A DNA stretch of 45,005 nucleotides from Chitinophagaceae bacterium UBA4407 (GCA_002390845.1 DGQT01000082.1:1-45005); one strand, 5' to 3'; positions 34,780 through 44,874 are shown, numbered from the stretch's first letter. Made by a program: numbers and translations. Notes: generated by a model not told the origin, from the sequence alone.

Positions 34780-37700
34780 TTATTTAGATATTATTTCTAC
34801 CGGAAAATCATTACCAAACCCATAGCTGGCGGGATACTGTGCAGCGCCATTATATTTTTTCATTAAAGCCGGAACCTGCAGTTGTAAGAATGTTTTTAAA
34901 TTATTTACAGTGATCATTTTATTATTGGCTGCCTCGCCTTTTAATGCCTGTAATAAAACATAGGTAAACGCGCCATGACCAAGCGATGCAAACTCGTTGG
35001 CAAACTGTTGTGCACCGCTGGCTGCGATCCAATGTGTACCAGTGCTGCGGGCAACAACAGCGATACTCTTTTGCTGATTACCATCAGCAGCCAACATGGT
35101 TTCAAAAGCGCCTGCACTCTGGCATGCATCCAGTATGAATAATTGCTTTTGTGCGGGAATGTCTATAGCGTACTGTTGTAATAATTTTGCAGCAATGCCT
35201 TTTTGTTCCAGTTCCGATTGCACATTTTTAAGATCGCTAACATCTGTTGGTACTAAATAGAACTCATTGTTTTTTCCAATTACACCATGCCCTGCATAAT
35301 AGAAAATAAATACATCCTGCGGCTTGGCATTTTGTTGTACTTCTTTTAGTGCGTTGGTGATACCTGCTTTATCCGCTGTATTATCTGTAACAAAATAGGT
35401 TTTGATATTACTGATTACAGTCTTTGCATCTTTTTCTACTTCTTCTTTAAACGAAGTAGCATCTGCCAAAGCATAATTTAAACTCATGCTTTTGTTTTGA
35501 TATGCATTAATGCCTACTGCAATTAAATACAGCGTCGCGTTTTTATCTACAACAGCAACAGTTGCTGCATCAACATTATTGTTAGCAGGTTTTATTTCAT
35601 TATTGTTTGCATTGCCGGTATTATACATTACAGCTATTTCATCAGGGTCGCTTTCGGTTCGCTGCGTGTTCAATGCAATTGCACGAATCATATTCAGTCC
35701 GGGCAATAAACTTACCTGGTATTTTTTTGTATCACTGCCATTATTTTCTGCCACAATTAAATTACGTGTGGTAAGTGTTTGAATTTTTCCATTAATGAAT
35801 AAACGGATCTCATCTACCGCATCATCTTCTGCTGTGGCATTTACAGTAATATCTGCAAAACCTGTTTTGTTTTGGTAGGTGGGCATATCATCTTCTACTT
35901 CAAGATTGCGGGTGGCTTCTGCATACGATATTTTTACAAGCGGCGAAGGTTTTATAATGTCTGATGGTATTGGCTCAAAGGCTTCTCCGTTTATCAGTCT
36001 TTGATAAAGGTTTGGTGTATAAAATCTTTCATAAACTTTGTCAAGAGAAACCTCCTGGCGGTTTCTTAAAAGTTTAAGTTGCTCCATACCATTTTTAGTT
36101 CCATCAAACCTGCCATCAGGACTCATAAAAACAAAATCGTTGTTATTATTAAAAACATACAGCGTACCAAGTAATTTACCTGTTTGCTGGTTTAATACCT
36201 GTATAGTTCCGTTTTGTAGAATTACATACGCATAATTATTGTCAGGTGAAGGGAATATTTCTCTTACCCCCGCTTCGGCAATATCTTCATGAAAAAGTGT
36301 TTTACCCTTATCATCGTAAATAGAAATAAAACCGTTATCATCACCGGTTAAAACTTTACTTGCATCCAGGTTAGGTCTTATAACTGTGTATGGATACTTT
36401 CCGCTTTCTTCATCAGGTCTTTTAACCAGTAACTTTCCAGAAGGAATCTCATAGCTTTCCTGTTCATATAAACCGGTAAATAGTAATACTTTCGCATCCA
36501 TAGATACCTGTGCTTTATAAATACCTTCTCTTTGTGGAAAGGGCATTTCAAGAATAGTTGTTTTGGATGGGCAGTGTACGATTTTAACTTTATCCCGGCC
36601 CTGCTGATTAATATTTTGACGATAAGCCACCCATTCTTTCATCACATCAAATGATAATATTTCTACATTGCTTTCACTAAACACGGGAAGCATCTTTTTG
36701 GTAGCAATGTCAAATTCAAAAAAAGTGGTCTTTTGGGTGGGAATTGAAAATACAGGAAAGTATATCTTTTTTCCATTTTTGCTAAAGTAAATATCCCTGT
36801 CGTTCACTTCGCCGGGAATGGGGCTGATTGTTTGTATGATCTTACCCGTTTTTACATTTTTAATTATAGCTTTCGAAGTATTAAAAATGGCTACTGTATC
36901 GCCGGTGCTGCTAAATGCAACAGCTTCTATATTTGTGTTAAGAATTGCATGCCTTAGTGGAACCATCCTTTTTAAATCGATGGTTTTAAAGGCAGAATCA
37001 TCTGCTGAAATATGCAGAACACCTTCCTGTGCAGCATATGATATAGAGTTGAATAAAGCAATGCCAAAATTCGATATTAACCTCCTGGTAATGTATTTAG
37101 GGATGTTTGTGGTAATGTTTACCGGTGCAATGGAAAGATTTTTATTCGCAAAAACGATATTGGTAGCCCCTGAAAAATAACCCAAAGAAGTACTTTCAAA
37201 ATTAGCTGCTGAAATCTTTGTTGAAATTTTCTTTGCGGGTATGCTGTTGTAAACACTCATGACTTCATTATCAGACTCATTAAGTTCGCTCATAATAAAT
37301 TTATCATCATCCTGCGAAACATCCAATGAAAAATAATCATAGTCGCCCTGTTTAATCTTAATAACCTGTTTTTTTCCGGTAACCATATTTCTAAGTGTAT
37401 AGGTAGATTGCGATCCTTTTTTTATATAGGTTAGCAATTCTTTTCTTTGTGGTAAAATGGTTTCTATTTTTTCATCGGTATCCAGTTTGCTTTCTTCAAT
37501 CACCTCGTTATTCGTAAAATTTACAATACGCCAACTGCCGGGATTGTAGACTATTTTTTTATCACCTTCATAATCAAAAACCTTATATACCCCGCCAGCT
37601 ATTATTTTACCTAAACCAGTTGTATTCAAGGTTTCAATATTGGTAGTAGTAAGGGTTTGATTAATATCGCCTATGTTTCTGTGGCCAAAAATAAATTTAT

Positions 37701-38064
37701 CATCCTCCGAAAATGAAACCCATACATAATTAGTAAGATCATCATTGTGCCATAATTCTTCACCCGTAATGGTAGAAAACAAACGCCATTCCCGCTCTGC
37801 TGCTATAATCAGTTTGTCACCTGCATGGTTGAGCGCCAATGCTGTAATGTCTGAATTTATTGAAAAACTATGCATCTGCCCACCCGACTTATAATTCCAC
37901 ATAATAACCTTAGCGCCATCTGAAGAGTAAAAAAATTCTTTCTTTTTATCCAAAGCAAAAACTTTTCCACCTTTTGAATGACCAGTAGGCAAAACAATTT
38001 TTGATTTTTGTGCATACAGCACATTACCCATTAAAAGAATCAAAATTGCAAGTAACTTCTGCAT
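34780..38064 (-). CDS. Exported WD40-repeat caspase-family protein, subgroup B
   Basis: 1094 residues from ATG 38064, which opens the signal peptide MQKLLAILILLMGNVLYA; in-frame starts further upstream (38082, 38115) add unlikely residues. The mature start is KSKIVLPTGHSKGG. The propeller (about 20-690) is strongly diverged from the others, with few WD dipeptides. Conserved pieces resume at SPDGRFDGTKNG and YERFYTPNL, then the Ig-like domain (TRNLEVEDDMP, DAVDEIRLFINGK), an Asn-rich linker and the caspase domain from about 845: His926 and Cys981 (LDACQSAGAFE). The C-terminus is slightly changed (VEIISK instead of VEVIK). The gene for the NTF2-like protein follows after 4 nt. Confidence 0.92.
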   Translation of the reverse strand: MQKLLAILILLMGNVLYAQKSKIVLPTGHSKGGKVFALDKKKEFFYSSDGAKVIMWNYKSGGQMHSFSINSDITALALNHAGDKLIIAAEREWRLFSTITGEELWHNDDLTNYVWVSFSEDDKFIFGHRNIGDINQTLTTTNIETLNTTGLGKIIAGGVYKVFDYEGDKKIVYNPGSWRIVNFTNNEVIEESKLDTDEKIETILPQRKELLTYIKKGSQSTYTLRNMVTGKKQVIKIKQGDYDYFSLDVSQDDDKFIMSELNESDNEVMSVYNSIPAKKISTKISAANFESTSLGYFSGATNIVFANKNLSIAPVNITTNIPKYITRRLISNFGIALFNSISYAAQEGVLHISADDSAFKTIDLKRMVPLRHAILNTNIEAVAFSSTGDTVAIFNTSKAIIKNVKTGKIIQTISPIPGEVNDRDIYFSKNGKKIYFPVFSIPTQKTTFFEFDIATKKMLPVFSESNVEILSFDVMKEWVAYRQNINQQGRDKVKIVHCPSKTTILEMPFPQREGIYKAQVSMDAKVLLFTGLYEQESYEIPSGKLLVKRPDEESGKYPYTVIRPNLDASKVLTGDDNGFISIYDDKGKTLFHEDIAEAGVREIFPSPDNNYAYVILQNGTIQVLNQQTGKLLGTLYVFNNNNDFVFMSPDGRFDGTKNGMEQLKLLRNRQEVSLDKVYERFYTPNLYQRLINGEAFEPIPSDIIKPSPLVKISYAEATRNLEVEDDMPTYQNKTGFADITVNATAEDDAVDEIRLFINGKIQTLTTRNLIVAENNGSDTKKYQVSLLPGLNMIRAIALNTQRTESDPDEIAVMYNTGNANNNEIKPANNNVDAATVAVVDKNATLYLIAVGINAYQNKSMSLNYALADATSFKEEVEKDAKTVISNIKTYFVTDNTADKAGITNALKEVQQNAKPQDVFIFYYAGHGVIGKNNEFYLVPTDVSDLKNVQSELEQKGIAAKLLQQYAIDIPAQKQLFILDACQSAGAFETMLAADGNQQKSIAVVARSTGTHWIAASGAQQFANEFASLGHGAFTYVLLQALKGEAANNKMITVNNLKTFLQLQVPALMKKYNGAAQYPASYGFGNDFPVEIISK

Positions 38065-38100
38065 AGAATATTTTGTAATCATGTAAGAAACGATTGGTAT

Positions 38101-38313
38101 TTTTTTATTAGCCAAACTATATTACTACTATTTATCCCGGTTGCGTCGCACTCTTGTACATTCGTCAAGAAATCAGCAAAGTGCAGCAGCGTATATTTTC
38201 TTCAAACTAGTTTTATGTTTGTGTTTTCTCCTTCGCGTTGCTGCTCATTGTTCCGAACGTACAAGTGAGTGACACAACAGGTGATGAACATAGAACAAAA
38301 GTTTATACAATAA
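38101..38313. repeat. Intergenic palindrome, full length (copy q)
   Basis: Left end ttttattagccaaac, left arm gttgcgtcgcactcttgtac (38140-38159), interior gtcaagaaatcagcaaagtg and ttcgcgttgctgctcattg, right arm gtacaagtgagtgacacaac (38259-38278), outer end agtttatacaataaat. The left outer end overlaps the likely leader of the caspase gene that starts at 38064. Confidence 0.88.
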
Positions 38314-38314
38314 A

Positions 38315-38344
38315 TTTCTTACATCGCTTCTGGGGATGGGGGTT
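38315..38344 (-). other. Conserved 3' flank of a caspase gene
   Basis: TTTCTTAC (38315-38322) 23 nt from the stop codon, then atcgcttctggggatggggg. Matches the flank at 28708 in order and spacing. Confidence 0.45.
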
Positions 38345-41300
38345 TTATTTTATCAGCTCTACCGGAAAATCATTGCCAAATCCATAACTCGCAGGTGTTT
38401 GCTGACTGCCATTGTATTTCTTCATTAATGCCGGCACACCAGTTTGCATATACAATTTTAAACCATCTACTGTTACCATCTTATTGTTTGCCGCTTCGCC
38501 CTTCAATGCCTGTAATAATACATACGTAAACGCACCATGCCCTAAAGTTGAAAACTCATTGGCAAATTGTTGTGCGCCGCTGGCTGCCAGCCAATGTGTT
38601 CCTGTGCTGCGGGCCACCACTGCAATGTTTTTTTGCTGGGTACCATCATCGCTAAGCATATCGGCAAAAGCACCGGCGCTCTGGCAGGCATCTAAAATAA
38701 ATAACTGTTTTTGCGCCTGTATGTTGATGGCATATTGCTGCAGGTCTTTTGCAGCAATACCATGCTCTGTTAAAGCCTCGTCAACATTTTTTAAATCGGT
38801 AACATCGTTTGGAACAAGATAGAATTCTTTATTATCCGCAATAACACCATGGCCTGCATAGTAAAACACAAAAACATCCTGCGGCTTTGCGTTTTGCTGC
38901 ACTGAAACAATTGCATTGGTGATGCCTGTTTTATCAGCCGCATCATCTGTAACAAAAAATGTTTTTATGTTGGTGATCACCGTTTTTGCATCTTTCTCTA
39001 CCTCATCTTTAAATGCAGTAGCATCGGCCAAAGCATAGTTCAAACTCAACTTTGGATTCTTGTATGCATTAATGCCTACCACCACCAGATACATGGTTGC
39101 ATTTTTATCAATCTTGTCTACAATAATATTGGTTTTATTATTTACAAGCGGCGTAACAGTGGTGTTTGATGAAGCGCCATCGTTATATGTAACGTTAATA
39201 ATATCGGGCAGGCTTTCGGTGCGTTGGGTATTTAATGCAACGGCCCTTATTTCATTATTGCCCGGTAATAAATTAACCGTATATTTTTTGGTTGATATTT
39301 TGCTTTTATCATCTTCAACGATCAAATTTCTTGTGGCAAGATTCAGCACTTTTCCGTTTTGAAATAAACGAATCTCATCAATCGCATCATCTTCACTTGA
39401 TGCAGTTACGGTTATTTCAGCCGCGCCTGTAATGTTTTGGTATAAGGGAACATCATCGCTTACTTCCAGGTTGCGTTGCTTTTCTGCATATTCAATTTTT
39501 ACAAGCGGTGCTTGCTTTACATTAACGTTAATCGGTGCAAACTTTTCGCCGGATACAGATCGGGCATAAAGGTTGGGCGTAAAATAAGTTTCAAACAAAC
39601 GGTCTAAAGGCAAAGCTTTTTGATTCAATACATAATAAATCTCTTCTACTCCTTTTTGTGTTCCGTCGAAACGGCCATCGGCATCCATAAAAACATAGTC
39701 GTTGGAATTGCGAAAAAGATAAAGCGTTCCGATCAATCTTCCTGTTGATGTTTCCCAGGTTTTTATTGTATTGTCAAATTCTGCGATGGTGTAAAACTGT
39801 TTTTCATCCGGCGAAAAGAATATCTCTCCAATATCACTTAAATGCGCCTGTATGCTGTACAAGCTTTTGCCACTAACGCCATTATACATGGTTACTTCTC
39901 CGGAAGATCTGCCCCTGATGATTAATGAGAAATCTTTATTTGCTACTTCTGCCGAATGACCTAAATCATCAGGAATGGTAACACTATCCAGCAACTGATT
40001 GCTGGCAATATCATACCTGTTCCAATTTTTACCTTCCTCGAGCAACACGGTTTTTTTATCATACGAAAGCTGAATAAAATTTTGCTTTGCAGGCTTACTA
40101 AACAGTTTTTTATTTGTGGTTAAATCCCAAATAAATGCATTGCTTACCTGGTAATCTATCTCAAACCCCGCCATCAATGTTTTATCGGGATTAATGACAG
40201 TGTAACCGAAACTTTTTACTTTAACAAGCGGTTGTTTTATGCCTGTAGTTAAATTCAGTTTAATAATGCTGCCACCCACATCGTAAAAAAGATACTTGCC
40301 ATCATTGCTGAAAAAATAGTTACTCTTATCGCCGCTAAGTGTATTTGCCGGGCCTAAAGAGGTTAATGGTTTTATTACAGCACCCGTAACAACATTCCTG
40401 ATAATAACTTTATCATCATCAAAACTTGCAACGGTATCACCGGTTACAGAAACAGCTAATTCAGATTCATAGGAATTAGATGCATAGTGTGTAATCGTTT
40501 TCATGGCTGCGAGGTCAACTGTTTTAAAGTTATAACTGTCGGTACTCAGATGCAACCTGCCATGTTCGTTATCGTAAATGATATTATCAAAAGTACTGAC
40601 ATAGTGTACGATGGAGCCTTTTAAAAAAACACCATATTTTTTTGTAATAAAATCATATTTGCCCACTTCTTCAGGATCTGTTGCTACCCACATTTGTTTT
40701 TTTAACCCATCATAAGATCCACCGTTATAGTTTGGATTTACGTTACTAAAAACATCAATCTTTTGGAAAGAGCCAGTGCTGTATAAAGTAAATGAAACGT
40801 TTTTTGCTGCCGCTGGGACAGGATTGGTTATCAAAATTTCATTTGTATTTTCTGAAGGAAGTATTGCTGCCTGAGTGATATCCTGACTATAAGCAATGAA
40901 CCCTTTTTTGGCACCTGTATAAATATCATAAAACGATATGCCCTTACCTGCAACGTTATTGTAAAGCGCAAATAAATTTTGAAAGGGCATTATTTTATGA
41001 TAATCCATCTCATCCGGAAAGTTGTAAGAAAATGTTTTCTGCTTAGTGGCGGGATTATAGATATCGTAGTGTTTTTGATCTACAATTACAATTTTACCGC
41101 CAGGTAAAACAAGAACGTGTGCATTACTACTAATATCACCTTCAATAATTTCGTCGCCGGTAAGCGTGTTTGCATCCAGTATTTGAATATGGTCGTATGC
41201 AACGGCATAAATATATTTTCCGTCTTCAGAAAATGCTACATCCGAACAAATAAACCTGGTAGAATATGCAATTTGTTTTCCGGTTACTGTGCTGTATAAA

Positions 41301-41599
41301 AATAAAATATTATTTGAAATGATAACTACTTTACTTCCATCTGCATTAACATCTATGCCAACATAACCATCTCCGTAAGTAGCATATTTTAAGGGAAAAG
41401 TATATAATTGTTTCCCTGTTTTTGCATTCCACATAATGCATTTATTCGTTTCAGCCGTATAAATGTATTTCCTTTGTTTATCTAATTTTATATTGTTATT
41501 AATGGGGCTTGAATGTCCATCAGGAATTATCAGCGTAGGTAATTGCGCAACACAAATGTTTGCAACACAAGCAAGCAGTACAGCGAGGAAGTATTTCAT
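38345..41599 (-). CDS. Exported WD40-repeat caspase-family protein, subgroup B
   Basis: 1084 residues, the shortest of the six. Signal peptide 1-18 (NICVA then Q), mature start LPTLIIPDGHSSPI. The propeller (about 20-680) includes NKCIMWNAKTGKQLYTF near the start and DNTIKTWETSTGRLIGTL as the last blade. Conserved linker DADGRFDGTQKG, ETYFTPNL, Ig-like domain (NLEVSDDVP, DAIDEIRLFQNGK). The caspase domain begins at about 836 with His917 (AGHGVIADNKEF) and Cys972. It differs from the other subgroup B members at several caspase positions (KNPKLSLNYALAD, VDEALTEHGIAA, QAQKQLF), so it is the most divergent of them. It begins 5 nt after the stop of the gene at 41605, so the two caspases share a transcript. 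Confidence 0.92.
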   Translation of the reverse strand: MKYFLAVLLACVANICVAQLPTLIIPDGHSSPINNNIKLDKQRKYIYTAETNKCIMWNAKTGKQLYTFPLKYATYGDGYVGIDVNADGSKVVIISNNILFLYSTVTGKQIAYSTRFICSDVAFSEDGKYIYAVAYDHIQILDANTLTGDEIIEGDISSNAHVLVLPGGKIVIVDQKHYDIYNPATKQKTFSYNFPDEMDYHKIMPFQNLFALYNNVAGKGISFYDIYTGAKKGFIAYSQDITQAAILPSENTNEILITNPVPAAAKNVSFTLYSTGSFQKIDVFSNVNPNYNGGSYDGLKKQMWVATDPEEVGKYDFITKKYGVFLKGSIVHYVSTFDNIIYDNEHGRLHLSTDSYNFKTVDLAAMKTITHYASNSYESELAVSVTGDTVASFDDDKVIIRNVVTGAVIKPLTSLGPANTLSGDKSNYFFSNDGKYLFYDVGGSIIKLNLTTGIKQPLVKVKSFGYTVINPDKTLMAGFEIDYQVSNAFIWDLTTNKKLFSKPAKQNFIQLSYDKKTVLLEEGKNWNRYDIASNQLLDSVTIPDDLGHSAEVANKDFSLIIRGRSSGEVTMYNGVSGKSLYSIQAHLSDIGEIFFSPDEKQFYTIAEFDNTIKTWETSTGRLIGTLYLFRNSNDYVFMDADGRFDGTQKGVEEIYYVLNQKALPLDRLFETYFTPNLYARSVSGEKFAPINVNVKQAPLVKIEYAEKQRNLEVSDDVPLYQNITGAAEITVTASSEDDAIDEIRLFQNGKVLNLATRNLIVEDDKSKISTKKYTVNLLPGNNEIRAVALNTQRTESLPDIINVTYNDGASSNTTVTPLVNNKTNIIVDKIDKNATMYLVVVGINAYKNPKLSLNYALADATAFKDEVEKDAKTVITNIKTFFVTDDAADKTGITNAIVSVQQNAKPQDVFVFYYAGHGVIADNKEFYLVPNDVTDLKNVDEALTEHGIAAKDLQQYAINIQAQKQLFILDACQSAGAFADMLSDDGTQQKNIAVVARSTGTHWLAASGAQQFANEFSTLGHGAFTYVLLQALKGEAANNKMVTVDGLKLYMQTGVPALMKKYNGSQQTPASYGFGNDFPVELIK

Positions 41600-41604
41600 T
41601 TGTA

Positions 41605-44600
41605 TTATTTAATTATTTCCACCGGAAAATCATTTCCCAAACCATAACTCGCCGGGTACTGTGCTGCACCATGATATTTACGCATTAACTCTGGCACTGT
41701 TTGCTGTAGATAATTTTTAAGATTGTTTACAGTAATCATTTTGTTGTTGGATGCAGCACCTTTCAATGCTTCTAACAACACATAGGTAAATGCTCCATGC
41801 CCAAGGGATGAAAACTCATTGGCGAACTGTTGTGCACCACTCGCTGCAATCCAGTGCGTGCCTGTGCTGCGGGCAACAACGGCAATACTTTTTTGCTGGT
41901 TACCATCTGCAGAAAGCATGGTTTCAAACGCACCTGCGCTTTGGCATGCATCCAGAATAAATAATTGTTTTTGTGCCGGTATGTCTATGGCATATTGCTG
42001 TAATAATTTTGCTGCAATCCCTTTGTTTTCTAATTCTGTCTGCACATTTTTAAGATCGCTAACATCGGTTGGTACCAAATAGAATTCATTGTTCTTTCCA
42101 ATTACTCCATGGCCCGCATAATAAAAAATAAAAACATCCTGTGGCTTTGCATGTTGCTGCACTTCTTTTAGCGCATTCGTAATTCCTGTTTTATCTGCCG
42201 TATTATCGGTAACAAAATAAGTTTTGATATTGGTAATAATGCTCTTTGCATCTTTCTCGACCTCATCTTTAAAAGAAGTTGCATCTGCGAGTGCATAATT
42301 TAAACTCATGCTTTTATTTTGATAAGCATTGATGCCTACCACAACTAAATGCATCGTGGCGTTTTTATCAACGGTTAGCACGGGTGCACCATTGGTATTG
42401 TTTACCGGTTTATTATTTGCAGGTACTGCATTAGTGCCGTTATTATAGTTAACTACAATATCATCGGGCTGACTTTCGGTGCGTTGTGTGTTTAATGCAA
42501 CAGCCCTGATCGTGTTTACTCCCGGTAGTAATGCAAGCTGATATTTTTTTGAATCGTTTCCACTTCCGGCATCTGCCACAATAAGATTGCGTGTGGTGAG
42601 TGTTACAATTTTTCCATTGTGAAATAAACGAATTTCATCTACTGCATCATCTTCTGCTGTGGCGTTTACGGTAATATCTGCAAAGCCTGTTTTGTTTTGA
42701 TAGGTGGGCATATCATCGGCCACTTCAAGATTGCGGGCTGCTGCTTCTGCATAAGATATTTTTACAAGTGGCGAAGGTTTAATGGCAACATCAATTGGAG
42801 AAAACTGTTCTCCATTTATTAATCGCTGGTAGAGATTAGGTGTATAGAATTTTTCATACACCACATCCAGCGGAATTTTCTTCCTGTCTTTTAAATAGTA
42901 CAATTTTTTTATACCGGCTTCCGTGCCATCGAAGCGGCCATACTGGTCAACAAAAACATAATCGTTGCCGTCGTTAAATAAATAAAGTGTTCCAAATAAT
43001 TTACCGCTTTTAGGCTCCCAAACTTTTATGGTTTGATCGGTAGATACTGTATACATGATTTTACTATCCGGCGAAAACAAAGCCCGGCGAATAGACGAGG
43101 TATGTGCATTGTTGGTATAAATATCTTTGCCATTCGCATTCATTGCGGTAATACTTCCGAAGTTGCCGCATTTGATGAGCAGCGAAAAATCGGGTGTGCA
43201 ATCGTAAGAACTATAAAACCCAAGGTTCGAAAATTTTGGAGAAGCAGATAATAAATTTCCGGTGGCTATATCGTATATCTCTTCATAGAAATCATAGCTG
43301 TCCTGCGTTTTATTACGAACCAGCATTAACTTTTGTTTGTCGTTGGAGATGGACATAAAATCGCATTTGGTTTCGCCCAAATCCAGTTCGAATAAAAGTT
43401 TGCCTGAAGTTACATTCCACACTTTTGCTTTTAAGTGTTCAAACTGAGTGCCTCTTTCTACCGCGGCCAGCATGTCCTTATCGGGGTGTAAAGCATTTGC
43501 AATTGTATTCCTGAAACTGAGTACTTTTTCACTGATACCTGTTTTTAACGAGATACGGTTTAGGGTATTCATCTGTTTAGGAACAGAATAGGTGGTATAA
43601 TACACCTGTGCCCCATCTTTACTAAAAAAAAAGTTTACCCTTTCTGTGCTGGAGGCTTCATCCGCCAACTTTATTGCGGGCTGTATAAATTTGCCTGTTA
43701 CTATATTTTTAATGTACCCTTTATGGTCAATAAAAGCAGCAATGGTATCACCCGTTGGGCTAAAAGTTGTCATGTCTGTATGGATAGGCAATGCCTTGTG
43801 CCTGAAGGCAAACAGTTTGGTGAGGTTGATGCTTTTGTATACTGAATCATCAGTCATTAAATTAAGTATTCCGGTGCTGTAGTTGTATTCCATAGAGCTG
43901 AATACATCAGAATAACCCAAATCTGCCACCTGTCTTTTATAGCCTTTATCAACGGTATTTATTTTTGTATTTATAGCAATTACATCTGAATAGTTGGATG
44001 CATATACTGTATTTGTATTGCCGGAAAAACAACCTTCAAAATAGCTGAAATCTTTAATTTCTCTTAGCTTCTGCTTTGCGGTAAAATTCTCACCATTGTA
44101 GATGGTATAACTTTCGCCATTATACAATATAAATTCTTTCGAATTAATGGAAGGAACCAGTTGCCCAAAGGGAAATGATTTTACTATTTTACCAGTATAG
44201 ATATCCCTGAATTCAAGCTGGTTGGCTTTTGTTGCAATGTATTTTAAAGTCGGCAGGTATACGCGTGTATAAGGTTCAGGCTCGAATGTATATTTAAGAT
44301 CAAGTTTTCTTTCTGCTATGTTCCATATCTGCCAGCTAACTTTGTTGATTAATACAATATGTGTTGCATCCAGTACGTCTAGTGTTGCGCCATTATCGTC
44401 AAACTGTATATAATCTGTTTTTATCAATTGTGTTTCCTGCTGTGTGGCAACATCTATCGAAATAATGCCAAATGACATGGTGAAAATTTTACGGTCATCC
44501 GGTGAAAATTTTATGCAACTGCCATAGAATTGTTTTTTAGCGCTAAATAAAGGTTTGCCGGTAACAGTAGAATAACATTCAACAGATGTTTTATAATTGT

Positions 44601-44868
44601 ACGCTATTTTGGTACCATCATTACTTAGCGCAACATTGCGTTTATCGGTAGTACCAATAGCGAAAGTGTACAATTGCGCATGGGTCTTTATATCCCACAT
44701 AATGGTTTTACTTCTTTCAACGGTGTATAAATATTTTCCCTGGTTATCGGGCACAATCATTTCTACTTTTAAGGCATGTCCGTTGGGTACTATAATGTTG
44801 CCCGTTTGTGCAAACAGTACATTGCTACAAACAAGAATCAGTGCGGTTAAGGCAATATTTTTTTTCAT
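41605..44868 (-). CDS. Exported WD40-repeat caspase-family protein, subgroup B, first in operon
   Basis: 1087 residues. Signal peptide about 1-20 (CSNVLFA then Q), mature start TGNIIVPNGHALKV. Propeller about 22-690, beginning SKTIMWDIKTHAQLYTF and closing DQTIKVWEPKSGKLFGTL; in between it is poorly conserved with its neighbours. Linker DQYGRFDGTEAG and YEKFYTPNL, Ig-like domain (LEVADDMP, DAVDEIRLFHNGK), linker NNTNGAPVLTVDKNAT. The caspase domain runs from about 839 with His920 and Cys975 (LDACQSAGAFETML). The caspase half is close to those at 28739 and 34780. It is the promoter-proximal gene of the two-caspase transcript; only 12 nt separate its start codon from palindrome copy r. Confidence 0.92.
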   Translation of the reverse strand: MKKNIALTALILVCSNVLFAQTGNIIVPNGHALKVEMIVPDNQGKYLYTVERSKTIMWDIKTHAQLYTFAIGTTDKRNVALSNDGTKIAYNYKTSVECYSTVTGKPLFSAKKQFYGSCIKFSPDDRKIFTMSFGIISIDVATQQETQLIKTDYIQFDDNGATLDVLDATHIVLINKVSWQIWNIAERKLDLKYTFEPEPYTRVYLPTLKYIATKANQLEFRDIYTGKIVKSFPFGQLVPSINSKEFILYNGESYTIYNGENFTAKQKLREIKDFSYFEGCFSGNTNTVYASNYSDVIAINTKINTVDKGYKRQVADLGYSDVFSSMEYNYSTGILNLMTDDSVYKSINLTKLFAFRHKALPIHTDMTTFSPTGDTIAAFIDHKGYIKNIVTGKFIQPAIKLADEASSTERVNFFFSKDGAQVYYTTYSVPKQMNTLNRISLKTGISEKVLSFRNTIANALHPDKDMLAAVERGTQFEHLKAKVWNVTSGKLLFELDLGETKCDFMSISNDKQKLMLVRNKTQDSYDFYEEIYDIATGNLLSASPKFSNLGFYSSYDCTPDFSLLIKCGNFGSITAMNANGKDIYTNNAHTSSIRRALFSPDSKIMYTVSTDQTIKVWEPKSGKLFGTLYLFNDGNDYVFVDQYGRFDGTEAGIKKLYYLKDRKKIPLDVVYEKFYTPNLYQRLINGEQFSPIDVAIKPSPLVKISYAEAAARNLEVADDMPTYQNKTGFADITVNATAEDDAVDEIRLFHNGKIVTLTTRNLIVADAGSGNDSKKYQLALLPGVNTIRAVALNTQRTESQPDDIVVNYNNGTNAVPANNKPVNNTNGAPVLTVDKNATMHLVVVGINAYQNKSMSLNYALADATSFKDEVEKDAKSIITNIKTYFVTDNTADKTGITNALKEVQQHAKPQDVFIFYYAGHGVIGKNNEFYLVPTDVSDLKNVQTELENKGIAAKLLQQYAIDIPAQKQLFILDACQSAGAFETMLSADGNQQKSIAVVARSTGTHWIAASGAQQFANEFSSLGHGAFTYVLLEALKGAASNNKMITVNNLKNYLQQTVPELMRKYHGAAQYPASYGLGNDFPVEIIK

Positions 44869-44874
44869 TTATTG

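Noticed and set aside
25069..44868. Caspase block as a cytoplasmic anti-phage or gasdermin system
   Set aside because: All six caspases carry signal peptides, and no gasdermin-like, nuclease, CBASS or NLR-type gene lies beside them; defence cannot be excluded but is not supported.
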